NCBI GenBank assembly: GCA_027625915.1
Contig: JANTQA010000047.1
Location: 10,664,001 to 10,728,000 of the forward strand
Origin: Anaeramoeba flamelloides
Lineage: Eukaryota; Metamonada; Anaeramoebidae
Direction of reading: 5' to 3'
Length of the DNA: 64,000 nucleotides
Shown: positions 45,148 to 57,751 of the stretch, piece by piece
How positions within the stretch are numbered: the first letter of the stretch is position 1
How the letters are laid out: the number at the start of each line of letters is the position of its first letter
Notes under the pieces: model-generated
Seen by the model: the letters and a program-made list of their open reading frames with translations, nothing else
Told to the model about the DNA's origin: nothing
Database searches by the model: none
Translations under genes and position numbers: made by a program

Positions 45148-47263
45148 TTTGTTTTCTTTTCTTTAGTTTTATTTTGGATCTGTTATTCTTGTAGACAGGT
45201 TTTGTGAGTTCTTTTGAATCGTGAACACCAAGCAGAATTCAAAAGAAAATTTAATTTTCGTGTAATAGATCAAAAAATAAATTCAAAAGTATTTTTTGGG
45301 CGATTAGAAATAAAAGAATTGGTTTTTGGTTTGTTTTTGGTTTGTTTTTGAATCTAAACCTTAAATATTGTCAAACATTGTTTCAAACGGATTTTCATAT
45401 TTTTTTTTTTTTAAGGTAGTAAAAGATAACCCAACGATAATTTAAATTTGAATATAATAATTCAACAAGAAGACTAAAATGAAGAGTAATTTGTCTGAAA
45501 TTAGAGTGACTCATAAGATCCTATTTGAGACAGGCTGTCGTTAACTAGATAATGATACCTTCAATTTTGTTCTAAAAATATGTATAAAGTACGAAATACT
45601 ATAAAAAGACTTTTTTCAAAATTATATTTCCAACTCTGGGTGGTGATTGAGTTATTCTTCCTTTTTTTCTTTTACTTTTCAAATATGAATTTTGGTTCTG
45701 AAAAAAATGTACATAAAAATATAAGTTTTTCAAATTTCCTTATTCAAAAACAACGGCACTTTTAAAAAAAAAAATTATAAAACAAATCTTTGAATGAAAA
45801 ATGGAATCAATAATTTACTTGAAGAGATTTCCTAGTACGAATTCAAAATTTTAACACATTTTAAACTTGTAAAAATAATTTTAAAAACAATATTTAGAAC
45901 GAATTAGGGTTTTCTTTTTCGAAGATCCATTTGAAATGGAAATTATGAAATAGCAAAATCAAATTTTGAATCGATCTCAAAAGTTAGAAATAGTAAAAAA
46001 TTCTTGGTATTATGAAAAGTTCCTATTTGTTTTGGTAAAATAAATTCTCAGGATAAATTTATCTGAGATGATAGAACTTGTTCAGTGGGGGTATTAAACT
46101 TTAATTGCACTGTTTTTAGCATAAAATCTGTTTAAAAGACTAAAGTTTCTGGATTTAACCTTTACATATTATTTAACATAAAAAAAAAATACAGACAAAT
46201 TTGTTATGATTCTATTTTTTTTTTAAAAAAAGGATTTTTTGGGTATCTAAAAATATAACTCTCTTTTTTCGCTTTTCATGAAGATTTTAGTTTATTTTAC
46301 ATTTGGTGTAGGTTGTGTAAATTGTTTTTTCATAAAAAATACCGTTTTTGAAAGGCTTTTAAATAAAAAAATAAAAAAATATAATAATAAAAAATCAAAG
46401 AGAAGAGAATCGGTATAAAAAATTTTATTGTTTTTAATTTTATATTAAATATTAATCAAGAGTCTCAGATTAAATAACCTTTTGGTTTTTATATTATGAA
46501 TAAATAAATAAAAAAAAAAATCTTTTTAGATTGCTTTTAGAGTGGATTATTCGAATTTTCATAGTTTTAGTATCTGTTGAAAAAAAAAAATTATCCTGAA
46601 ATCATAATTATTAATAGATACCAATTTGTTAAATTATTGGGGATTTTTTTTTTAATAAACTTTTAATGGTGATCTTGAGGAAAAAAAAAAAAATGTTTTT
46701 TATATTACAAATTAATGATAAAAAAATTTAAAAATATTCTTACATTGTCTTTAGGGAATATACATAGATTTGTCTTTTTTTTTTAATAAACAAAAATTAG
46801 ATTTCAAAATATTAAAAATTTTCAGAACTTAAAATATATCATTTAGTATTCATAGAGAATTTATAAAAAAATTATAAATGAAAAAAATATGAAAATTGGA
46901 AATTTTTTATTAGGGTAAAAAATAAAGAAAAATAATTATGAGATGATAATAGTAAAAAAATTGATTTGTTTTCATAATGGTATCACTATTGTTTTTCTTC
47001 TGGGTGGTATTAATGTTTGAGTCAGTGTTCGTAATATTATTACAGCTTTTTTTTATACTCTAACTGTTTCGATTATTATTGGTGTACTTCAAAATCGTTT
47101 ACTTTTCACTTTGAAGTGATATAAATTATATTTTAAGTTGGAGCATTTGTTTTGTTTAAAGTTTGGTTGTATCTATTCGTGTGAAGTTGGTGTGGGTTAT
47201 TTAGATAATTCAAAAGAATACTTATATCATTTTTTATGTTGTTGTTGAGGATATTTTTTAATA

Positions 47264-47800
47264 TAAACCCCAATTCAAAATTTTCAACATACCAAAATTC
47301 GATTTGTGAAAAAAAAAACTTATTTAATCAATTCAAGAAGATTTTCCAAATTAGAACCATTCACTAATTGAAATGTTAAAACTTTTTTATAAATTACAAG
47401 ACTCACAAAACAATAAATAAATAATTATCAATACAAATAAATCAAGGGTGTGTTAAAAATTTTGGAGAGAGTAAAACAAAAAAATTCATTAGTAAATTTG
47501 TTTAAATTCTATTAGGAATATTGATCGATCAAATAGTTAGATACTAACAACTAATTTTAATTGAGTTCTTCTATTTGGAACAACGAAACTTTAGCCGAAT
47601 AACAATGGTTGTAAAAAATTTGGATCGCAACGAAACAAATTACGTAATTAGAACAATGAAATGAAAACAAAAACTAAAAGATGAAAAAATGATTTTCATA
47701 TTTAACAAAAATCAAAATTATCTCCAATTTCAATAAAATTGTATTATTGTGATTGTTTGGAACGTTTTAGCTGTGTGGGAAATTTTGAATTTTTGTTTAT
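47264..47800 (+). repeat. 0.54 kb dispersed repeat, copy B
   Basis: Near-continuous match to 24999-25540. It abuts the left end of the mariner copy at about 47801, so the two may once have been one composite or one may have inserted beside the other. Confidence 0.65.
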
Positions 47801-48857
47801 ATAAACTCAATTCCTAAAATTGGGGCACACCTTCAAAATCAATTTAATACCAAGAAAAGTGATATTTGACTCTTAAATAGAAACACTGGATATTAATAAT
47901 CAATGTAAATAATTTTAAAGTTAATTATTTATCATTTTTTTTCATTGTTTTTTGATTTTTGATTTTCAATAATTTTTTTGATATTTTTTGTAGTCTTTTT
48001 TTTCAAATAAAAAAAAAATTTTCTTTTTTTTTCAAAACTTTTCAAAAATCTCAAAATCACTTTAAAATGAAATTTAAAAGTTTTCATTCTGATCACAAAA
48101 AAAATTTTTTTTTTTTCTCTCAAAAAGAAAAAAGATTCTTTTTTTATCGAGAAAAAATTTTTTTGAAAAAAAATCATGATATGGTGTGCTAGGACACATG
48201 GCCTACAAACAGACCTTATTATTATTAATGGAAGTGTGAATACTGAATGTATTATTAATGATATTATCAAAAAAATCAAAGGAAATTCAACTCACTAATT
48301 CAGAATATAGTGAGTTGAAAAGGATTTTCCAAAAGGATGGAGCTTGTCCACATACCTCAAAAAAAAACTCAAACTTGCTTAAATCGGGGATGTAATGTTC
48401 TGAACCCTTGACCCCCAATTCCACAAATTTAAATCCAATTGGGAATTTATGGATAGTAAACTGAAAAATTGTAACCAAAAAACGAAGAAGAATTTTTAAA
48501 ATTTTCACTAATGTATGAAATACTTTTAGTTGGAAAACCTAAGATAATTAGTAAACTCTATATTTAAAACAATAGATTTAGTTATCAAAAGACAAACTGA
48601 ATCTATTAATAGTTTTTATTAATTTTTCTTTCAATAAAAATGGATTTTTTGGTAACCGTGTTCCAAAAATAGGGGCACACTTTTGTTTATTTTTTCGTTT
48701 TTATTTTTCGAATTGAATGTTAAATTTACTATAAAATATATAAATAGTATTAATTAAATATTTTCAGGTCTCTTATTATTTTAATGTTCAATTATTGTGT
48801 ATTTTGGAGTATATTTTTATTAATGTAATTTTTTTTTGTGTCCCATTTTTTGGAATT

Positions 48858-48868
<11 letters not shown>
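47801..48868 (+). mobile_element. Degenerate Tc1/mariner transposon
   Basis: Inverted ends: left 47801-47832 (ATAAACTCAATTCC, AAAATTGGGGCACAC) and right 48837-48868 (TGTGTCCCATTTTTTGGAAT, TGGGTTTATA). Between 48180 and 48460 the plus strand encodes decayed Tc1/mariner catalytic-core pieces. One frame shows VNTECIINDII preceded by LIIINGS. Another shows FQKDGACPHTSKK, corresponding to the family's FQQDGAPCHTS block with the second catalytic Asp. The PNSPDLNPIE-like block is recognisable only across shifts, followed by GNLW. Several frameshifts and stops separate them, so the copy is dead. A further end-like motif inside (48659-48685, AAAAATAGGGGCACACTTTT) suggests a nested short relative ending at the same right end. 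Confidence 0.72.
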
Positions 48869-48896
<28 letters not shown>

Positions 48897-48920
48897 CGTG
48901 TGTGTATGTGTGTGTGTGTA
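48863..48920. repeat. TA then TG/CG microsatellite
   Basis: A (TA)n run of about 28 bases passes into GCGCGCG and then (TG)n. It sits exactly at the right end of the mariner copy, as if grown from its TA target duplication. Confidence 0.9.
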
Positions 48921-48974
48921 CTTCAGAAAAATAATTAAATATTTTTATTATTCAACTTTTGAAAGTAGTCTTGT

Positions 48975-49055
48975 TGTCAGTTCACTTTAATGGTATCAAC
49001 CATGAACGAAATTTAAGGTACAAAAAAATCTCAAATTAAAGTACATTAATTGATA
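48975..49055 (+). repeat. Decayed end of the CAGTCAGTTTCAC MITE family
   Basis: Matches the left end of the 61382-61578 element with substitutions: GTCAGTTCACTTTAATGG, then AACGAAATTTAAGGTACAA and ATCTCAAATTAAAGTACA. Only one end is recognisable. Confidence 0.55.
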
Positions 49056-49210
49056 TTTTTTTTTTTACTCAAATTATTTTACTAGTATCGGAATTTTGTA
49101 TTATAATTTGGGATTTTGATTATTGTTTATATTTTGTTGAAAGTGTGTATCCTAAAAGTGGAATTGACTTTATACAAAAATTATTTTATATAATAAGTTT
49201 TTTTGATTAA

Positions 49211-50982
49211 AGGATTAGAGTCACCATAGATTTCTCTATAATCAAAGTATGTTGTAATTGGGTGTAAATGATATTAGTGTACCATGGCTCAAATAGCTCT
49301 AAAAAATCTATTATAAATCTTATGGTACAATAAATTATTACATTTTTTACTAATGATCACTATTAACAAAGTTTCATTTGGATAAATTTTTTTTAATTTT
49401 TTTTCCAAATCTAAAAATAGAAACTCCAAAATACAATATTCTGGTATTTAATAATTTAGATTTAGAACTTCCAAAAATTACTATTTTTATAATTATTGAA
49501 TTTAAAAGATTAACTTAATAATCATCAACATAAAAGTACAAAGACTGATTATTTTTATTTCCTTTTGATAAAGCTACTTGTAACATCAATATATTTTCAT
49601 GATTTGAGAAATAATTTGTCAAAAAACTTTATTGGTTAATTATTGAATTTTTTAAAAAAAACGAATTTTTTGGTAACTAATCTACATTTGGCCACAAATT
49701 TTAAGAAAGATATTTTGCAACTATGTAGTCTGAATATTGATAATTCAAGCTTTAAATTTATGGCGAAATGCAGATTTTATTCTGAATTTGCTGGGTTTTT
49801 TACTAATACATAGATCATTTTTAATTGATGAGATCAACAAATATTACTACTTTACTAATCGATTTTTTAGAGGCATTTGAACCATGTAACACTAATTTAG
49901 TTACGTCCAATAACAACATACTTTGATCATAGGCTTCTCCTTGGTAGACGTTAATCCCTAAAACCTAGATATTTCAAAATAAAATATAAGTTTAAGAACT
50001 ATTAAAAATAAAAAAATTAGTATTAAAGTTCAAATTGGAAACATATACAATTATAAATTGGAAACTAGAATAGAACCAACTTAATTAATTCTGGAAGGGA
50101 AGTTAATTTCATCACCAAACAAAATCAATCTAATTGAAGAATTACAAAAAAAAAAATTAATTAAAATAATGATATTGGTTATACGGGAAAAGAATTGATC
50201 TAGATAAAATATTATGTTAGAAATTTTAATTTTAGGGATTAGCGTCTACCAAGGAGTAGCCTAGAATCAAAGTATGTTGTTATTGGACGTAACTAAATTA
50301 GTGTTACATGGTTCAAATGCCTCTAAAAAATCGATTAGTCAAGGAGTAATATTTGTTGATCTCATCAATTAAAAATGATCTATGTATTAGTAAAAAACCC
50401 AGCAAATTCAGAATAAAATCTGCATTTCGCCATAAATTTTATGATTGAATTATCAATATTCAGACTACAAAGTGATAAAATATCTTTCTTAAATTTATGG
50501 CGAAATGTAGATTAGTTACTAAAAAATTCGTTTTTTTTTAAAAATTCAATAATTAACCAATAAATTTTTTTGACAAATTATTTCTCAAATCATGGAAATA
50601 TATTGATACTATAATTAGACTTATCAAAACAAACAAAACTAATCAGTCTTTGTACTTTTATGTTGATGATTATTGAGTTAATCTTTTAAATTCAAAAATT
50701 CGATAAAAATAGTTACTTTTGGAAGTTCTAAATTTGAATTATTAAATACCAGAATCCTGTATTTTGGGTTTTTATTTTTAGATTTGAAAAAGGAATTAAA
50801 AAAAAAAATTTCCAAATAAAACTTTTTTAATTGAGATCATTAGTAAAAAATGTAATAATTTATTGTGCACGAAGATTTATAATAGATTTTTTAGAGCTAT
50901 TTGAGCCATGGTGCACTAATACCATTTACACCCAATTACAACATACTTTGATTATAGAGATATCTATGGTGACGCTAATCCC
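49211..50982. mobile_element. 1.77 kb nested foldback element with TTAA flanks
   Basis: The left arm (49211-49958) and right arm (50235-50982) are inverted copies of about 748 bp, perhaps 85-90% alike by eye. They are separated by 276 bp. TTAA flanks both ends (49207-49210 and 50983-50986). Within each arm, the outer end (GGGATTAGCGTCACCATAGA on the right arm, read inward) and the inner end (GGGATTAGCGTCTACCAAGG) are themselves homologous and oppositely directed. Both continue into ATCAAAGTATGTTGT, then a CCATGG- or ACATGG-containing stretch and CTCTAAAAAATC. So four copies of a roughly 110-bp terminus are present. No coding frame. It could be two copies of one MITE joined head to head or a palindromic duplication of one. 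TTAA targeting is shared with the 20.7 kb foldback. Confidence 0.82.
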
Positions 50983-52736
50983 TTAATAGGGGAGGTGTAT
51001 TCTTAGAAACAGAATTGTAATTGTAAGTTAAAAGCAGATCTTTAAATTGGAAAATTTCAGATCATATTTTTTGTAGAAACCTCATCTCTAAACTCCATCA
51101 TTAAATTTCCTCTTCAAACACCAATCTTTTATTAATTTTTTAGATAAATTAATGTCGAATTATAATCAAAAATATATTGATGTTGTAAAAAATGATTCTG
51201 TAAATAACTTCATATTATAAATTAAAAACAGATATAAAAAATTCAGAAAATAATGAAGTAAAGTAGCACAAAAATATTAATTTTTACAATTATTTAGATT
51301 AAATATGGAGATGGATTGTCACTAGCAATAATATACAAAGAAATAGATAAGTTTATATTAGAATATTTTTTTATTAATACTTTTTGACATGTTATAATGA
51401 GAAAAAAATAACAGATCTAAATTATTCGTAACCAGAAGGTCAAATTAATTCATCTCGATTCTATCAACTGTGTGAAATTTTTTAATCTATTTATTATTAT
51501 TATTATTTATTTCATCTTATATGTGTTCCTTTTATTATTAATTATTATTTTCAAAAACAAAATTATGTTTTAAAATTCTTATAATAACAATGTTTACTCA
51601 CTTCTTTAACTAGAATTTACTATTGGATAACTTTACAATTCATTTCATTAACGGATTTGATTTTTTATTAACAATATAATTTTTGTAATTAAAAATAATT
51701 TTATAATCCCTAATGTCTTTTTATATTTAAATCTATCATGTATTGCTTAAAAAAAATAAATAAAAACCTCAAAAAAAAAAATATGTCCTAGGTGTTTTAA
51801 AAAACGAAAAGCAAGTAATAATAAGAAAATATTGATCAACGTTTTTATGGGTATATGTAATTCCTCTGAAAGAATAAATAGATTAATATTTCGAAATAAA
51901 TTCATGAAATAAATCTTAATTAATTAATTTTAAATCAAGCTGGTTCAACTTTATTTTCATAATTAAAATAGATAAAATTATATTTTTCACTTTTCTTTTC
52001 AATCCTTTCAGAAATTTTGATAAATTGTTGAACACAAAGTACAATTAACATATTTTACAAAATTAAATGAGAAAAACTTTCAATATTATGAATTCTTTCG
52101 GTTTTGTATCCCAAAATTTATATTGAGTATAATTAACTCGCTATTTCTGTTTCATCACAATTTATCTATTGAAAAAACAAATTTAAAAAATTGTTGAGTA
52201 TTTATTAAAATGTTGTTGTTTGCTATCTTGATCAAATATAAGATTGTGTGATTGAAAATTTTAGTTAATTGCTTTTCAAAATTAATTGATGTTCATTTAT
52301 TTCATTTAATATTTGTTATGATATTTTTTTTTAACACTCATACCTTGTCCAGAATTAATAGATTAGATAATTTGATTTTAAAAATCAAAGTCAAATGGTG
52401 TGGTACTTACAAACACATCATATTATATTAATTTTAAAAATTATTATTATTATTTTAAAAATCAATAAAAAAGTAATTTGTTTAAAAGTGTAGTATTTTT
52501 AACCAAATTAATATATATTAAAAAATCAATATCAAAAAAATAAAAATGCGAATTATTAATTTTTTTTGTAGTAATTGTCAAATGAAAATAAAAAGATCTC
52601 AAATGAAAAAACCAAATTATAAAATTATAAAGAACAAATAAAAGAAAAGTGAAAATAAAATAGAGAGAAGAAATAATTTTAATAATGATTTCATTATCAA
52701 AGTGTTTTTAATAAATAAATATTAATATTATCAAAT

Positions 52737-52904
52737 TTAAAAAGCCCCAAATGCATATGAAAGAAGATATGCAAGTACTAGTGCAATCATAGAACTTACT
52801 TTGCCTAAAGTTGGTTTGTATTTCCATTCTTTTTCGCAAATTCCATTTTGTGGAGTAACATTATTTACAGTGAGTTGGTTGGAAGTTGGTGTATTTTTCC
52901 AAAA
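52737..52904 (-). CDS. Possible orphan exon with C-terminal hydrophobic segment
   Basis: On the minus strand, directly after a TAG that could be a splice acceptor (52905-52907), 55 codons of balanced composition run to TAA. They include PTSNQLTVNNVTPQNGICEK, EWKYKPTLGK, then a hydrophobic stretch SSMIALVLAYLLSYAFGAF. The tail could be a membrane anchor or GPI-type signal. A strong donor, GTAAGT, lies inside at 52799-52794 after GGCAAA, so the real exon may instead end at 52800. No upstream or downstream exon was found, and no family is recognised. It may be a real small exon or the last relic of a gene. Confidence 0.35.
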   Translation of the reverse strand, partial: FWKNTPTSNQLTVNNVTPQNGICEKEWKYKPTLGKVSSMIALVLAYLLSYAFGAF

Positions 52905-55572
52905 CTATTTATTAAAATCGAAATGTAAAAAAAAAATCCAAAATGAAGTTGTTATTATTTATGAAGAAGAGAGAGTAATAATATGTAAAGAAACACACAA
53001 AAAAAAAGTTTTTTTGTCAAGAAAATTAAATCGTAAAAATAAAGAAAAAAAAAAATAAAAGGTTTTGTAAAGCTCTAAATTTTGAGAATATTAATAAAAA
53101 AAAATATAATAGAAATGTATTAAGACAAGTTTTTTTTAACCTTCCTAAACCAAATGTTATTTTTTTTTTTTTGGGTAGGATTTTTATTCATTTATTTACC
53201 AATTGCTTAATATTAACCATTCTTAACTTAATTTTATTTTTTTTTTTTCTGATTTTTAATTTTGTCATTTCAATTATAAAAATAATCTCTTGATTTTATT
53301 TTAGTTTTCTCTATTTGTCTTTTCCAATTATTTAAAGAAAAGTTATCTATGAATTTATAATAAGGTCAAAGTTATAATGTACATTAAAATCACTAAAATA
53401 AATTTTAGTGTTGCTAGAAAACTAATGGGTTCTGTATTTCGATATTAGATTTATTCTATTTAATAAAACAAAATAAGAAATTTATTTTTGTTAAAAAAAT
53501 TAATTTCAAATTAATATTTTTTAATTTGGGAAAATATTGTTTGATGATTGAAAATTTTATTTTATTTCAAAATTTATGTTGCTTTTTATTTTTATAAGCA
53601 AATAATTCGTTTTCAAAAGAATAATTAACATTAAGAGATTAATATATCTTTTATATTAAAATTAATTGAAAATTCATATTGTTTCATTAATTGTTTTATG
53701 GATAAAATCAAGAGAAAAAAAGACAAAACATTCGAAAGTATTAAAATGGAAAGAATCCTTTTTTATTTTTTTTATTTTGTCTTTTTTTGAAATTATGTAT
53801 CTTTTGAGTTAAAATATTTAATTTGTGTTGAGTTCAAAAAAAGGGTAATTCGATTGTGAACTAAAAATTTAACAAAAAAATAAAAGTGATACATAAAATT
53901 ATTTTTTTGTTCACAAAGTTTCATTTTTATCCAAAATTTTCATACAACAACAAATATTTTCAACTAAATGAATTTATTTTTTATGCCTTTTGAAAATTGA
54001 AAAAAAGTTTGAAAATTGTTTGATTCTAAAGACAAAAGAAAAGTAAAAATGTACACAGCCAACAATTTTTTGTATATAATGAATTTTAAATGCTTTCATT
54101 ATTTTTAATTTTAATTGAAAATTACTTCAAATAAGATCTTAAAATTGTATGAACCAAACGAAAAACCAAAAAAAAGTTTCAAATCAAGAAAAAAAAACAT
54201 TTCTTGTGAAAAAAGCTGATAAAATTACAAAATTTTAGTGAAAAATATTTTATTTAAAAGATCAAATTCATTCAAAAAATTCATCATTTAATTCCCATTT
54301 TTTTTGCTTTCTATTGTAAATAAAAAATTTGTTTTGATAAAAAGTATTTTATGAATACAGTACTAGGACTTTTTAGCACACGCTATTAGATCACATATGG
54401 GGAAAAAAATAATCGGGAGTTGAAATAACTTGCGAAAAAATGTAAAATGCAAAAAATTGCAAATAATTATGAAAATTATTCTACTCTTTTTTTTGTGAAA
54501 AGAATTGGTATTATGGATGCACAAAGCATTTCAAACCAGAACTAGACAAAATTAAAAAAAATGAGAGAAAATGCAATTGCAATTTTTCGCATTATGTACT
54601 TACAGCCAAATAATCAAAATAAGGCACAAAAAAAAATCAATAACACACAAAAAAAGATTAGTCAAAATAACACACAATCTTTTTTTTTTTCAAATCTAAC
54701 TTGATCCAAAAACAAAAAAATCATGTATCTTATTTTCAAGAATTGAGCCTTGTAAAAATATTTTTGTTTTTTCGTGCCTTATTTGATTAATTAGAGTGTG
54801 TGTTAAAAAGTTCTAGGAGTGGATCAAAAAATATTTTCTCAGAAATTTTTTCAGAGATAAGATATTTTATGTCTTTTATTTTCATCAAAGTAAAATATAA
54901 ATAAAAAAAAAATATAATCTATCAAAAGTTGTGAGAATTTTTAATTTGGGAAATGAAAAATAATTCTTGGTTCAAGTGGAAATGATGAATTCAAAAATGT
55001 GAAAAGTAAAATTTTTAATTTTGTTAATTTAATTTCATATATGAAGCTATTTTCTAAAAAGTGTGGCAAATTTATTTTAAAATATTTTGATTAAAAAGTA
55101 ATTCCAACTAAAACTATTTAAATATCCAAAAATGTTATTTATCATAAATTGATTCTACATAATAATTCAATTTGTTTATCACGATCATGATTAAATTTTT
55201 TCAAAAAAAAATTAAACATTTGCTCATTTTACACTTTTTAATATCTTCAATTATAATAAAAAATATTGGTTAATAAAAGATCTTTGATCAAAAAATATTT
55301 TTAAATATCTTTAACAATTTAAGTTGGAAAACCCAATTTTCCAGGTTCTATTAATATTTTTTTTCAATTTAATAGTAAAAAATTTATAAAATTTTTTGCT
55401 TCTAGTTAAGAATTCATTTTATTGTATTTTAAAAGTATTTTAAATCTAATGAATATCTTTCAAATAGAGAATCAATTATTTTGACGATGAAAGAATTATT
55501 TGTTCTTTTGAATTGGAAAAAATATTTTTATTTTTGATTTTTCCGTTAGGTTTTTTTTAATTTTTGTAATTA

Positions 55573-55835
55573 ACAGAAAATTTAATAAATTTTCGGTTTA
55601 TTTCAAAAAGTAAAAAAAACCTAGGACACTTTTCGTTAGGTTTTTTTGAGTTTTCTATTTTATTTATAAAGTGTTCTAGATTTTTTTACTTTAGAAATAA
55701 ACAGAAAATTTTAATAAATTTTCTGTTTATTTCTAAAGTAAAAAAAAATCTAGAACACTTTATAAATAAAATAGAAAACCTCAAAAAAAAAACCTAGAAC
55801 ACTTCACAAATAAAACAGAAAACCTCAAGAAAAGC
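55573..55835. repeat. Near-perfect palindrome plus extra half units
   Basis: Arms 55636-55711 and 55717-55796 are reverse complements around a centre of only a few bases (AATTTTAATAAATTTT). They share GTGTTCTAGATTTTTTT and ACTTTAGAAATAAACAGAAA. A third half unit lies to the left (55573-55632) and a partial fourth to the right (55794-55835, GAACACTTCACAAATAAAAC). This could extrude as a long cruciform. Confidence 0.85.
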
Positions 55836-55935
55836 TAGGTACTCTACGACACTTGTTAGAGGCGGAATATTTATCATCTGTATTTTTTTTTTCGTATTTG
55901 ACTTTTTTTAGATGATAAGAGTCCTTTCAAAACTA

Positions 55936-56640
55936 AACTATTTTTCAGTCAAAGGGGCCCAGTTGTAATGGTATAATACACGTGTTTAAAGGGTTTGCAT
56001 CGATATTAGAAGAAAAACTTTTATTTTGGAAATTTTCAAAATTGAAATCATTTTTTCACATTTCTACACATTTTTGTTTTTTTTTTTCGATTTTTTTTTT
56101 AAAAACGTCATTCATTTGCAAAAAATTTTTTATTGCAAGATCAATAGTCACTTGTTCAAAACTTGTTATTCTAATGTCATTGAAACCAGGTAAAGATTGT
56201 TGAGAAATCATATTGATTTCTATTGGAATTCAATTTGATCTTTGATCTTGATATTTGTTTAATAAATGTGAAAAATTTTCACTTCATTTTCATTTCCTTT
56301 TTCAAATAGAGACCACAAATACCAACAAACTTTGTTAGAGGGCTTAATTTCTAAAAAGAAAAGTATGGAAAATGAAGTGAAAAATGTTTGATATTTATTA
56401 TTCAAATACCAGTAGAAGTTCAAAACAAACATCGTTGTTTTTCTCAATAGGGCCCTAAGAATTTGAGTTTTTCAATTTTTTAAGAAAAGCTATTGATTTA
56501 TTAATATTCTTTCAGACATGTATCAACATTTCTTCGAGGTGTATTATTCTGTTTATTTCTTATTTGTTCTTCAAAGGTCAATTATTTTATATAATTGATA
56601 TTTGAAAAAAACGTTGGGCCCCTTTGACTGAAACAGAGTT
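55936..56640 (+). mobile_element. MITE-like DNA element, copy 2 (CAGTCAAAG termini)
   Basis: Left end AACTATTTTTCAGTCAAAG then GGGCCCA. The right end is its inverted counterpart (TGGGCCCCTTTGACTG then AAACAGAGTT). TA flanks both sides (55934-55935, 56641-56642). At 705 bp it matches copy 1 at 14568-15264 in inverse orientation along its length. TA target and CAG ends suggest a Tc1/mariner-mobilised nonautonomous element. The open frame inside (55982-56203) is low-complexity and not thought to be coding. Confidence 0.8.
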
Positions 56641-57751
56641 TATTAGTTATTATCTATTCAAAAAAATATCCTAAAATTGAATTTAAGAAAAATTCATTGC
56701 CACATCCATTTAAAAATTGTTTACCCCTAAAATAGACCGTTTTTTCTAGATTAGAGACTTTTTAAAATCGTAGTACTACTAACAACAATAAATTAAACAG
56801 CCTCAAGATTTTTAAGAGCTGGAATGTTGATTATATTGTGAATAAACTCTATTAACAAGGTAAAATGATAATTGAAGTAATAGCTTTGTCTAACTTGGAA
56901 TTTTCAATTTTATTTTTTCATACTTGTGATTAGTGAGGCAATACCTTCAAAAAATATCGTAAAGTTTTGGATCATAATTTTGTATGATATTTTAAACGTG
57001 TAAAAATTGATGGATTATGATTTTGTTATTTTTTCACTCTAAAATTTGTATCCTGAAGAGCCTTGATCTCGATAGAATTTCTCAGGAGGGGGGCTTAGAA
57101 CTGCGTTTTATTGTTTTAACAATTCTTTGAATCCTTATTTGGATTGTTTGTTTTTTTATTGAAATTAGTATACCTTTTTTTAGAGAAAAAAAAAATGTGT
57201 GTAAATTATTTGTATCATTTTTTACCAAATATTTTGATCAATATATTTTGAAATACAAACAATGGACACTGATTTAATAAGTGGTATTCACATTCCTCTT
57301 AATTTTAGATTTTGTCAATTGACCAATAGAAATGCTTACAAAGACGAAATATTATTTGAATTAATAATATAAATAAAAATAAAAAAAAAAATGTCACACT
57401 TTTTTGGAAATATCTTATTGAGATGCTCAGGAATAAGAATCTAAAATAGACTTAATTTCTCTAATTGTTTATTGGATTTTGATATCTTTGGTTTCTCCAA
57501 AAATCTTGATAATACACATTAAAGGCATTTAAGATAATACGCATGAATAACATTTGTTATCAAAAATGTTTGTCAAAAGCATTTTTGATTTTGGGAATTC
57601 GAATTCTCATTTTCCTTTTCCTTTAGAAATGAAAACAAAGAAAAAAAAATCCAATATTCCCTCGTTAAGTTATTTGAACTGATTATTCAAATGGAGAAAG
57701 TGTTAAGGAATAAATATTTCAAATAAGTATTTTATGAATGAATGTTTGTGA

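Larger units (their letters stand above)
45148..52736. other. Gene-poor region rich in DNA transposon remains
   Basis: 45.1-47.2 kb is A/T-rich with nothing recognised. From 47.26 kb to 51.0 kb there follow copy B of the 0.54 kb repeat, a degenerate Tc1/mariner copy, a TA/TG microsatellite, a MITE fragment and a 1.77 kb nested foldback. 51.0-52.7 kb is again featureless A/T-rich DNA. No host gene is supported. Confidence 0.55.
52905..57751. other. Gene-free A/T-rich DNA with hairpin and MITE-like repeats
   Basis: 53.0-55.5 kb has no recognisable feature beyond homopolymers. The palindromic cluster at 55573-55835 and the CAGTCAAAG element at 55936-56640 follow. 56.7-57.7 kb shows nothing of note apart from the untranslated flank of the next gene. 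Confidence 0.55.

Noticed and set aside
47932-48279. 115-residue minus-strand Phe/Lys-rich frame
   Set aside because: Lies within the degenerate mariner copy, antisense to the transposase remains, and is homopolymer-driven.
52801-53058. 85-residue plus-strand frame
   Set aside because: Its protein-like part is antisense to the orphan exon on the minus strand, and the rest is a Lys-rich A tract; it has no ATG start.
55982-56203. 73-residue plus-strand frame
   Set aside because: Lies inside a MITE-like element and is mostly Phe/Lys/Ser low complexity; the other copy of the element does not keep it.
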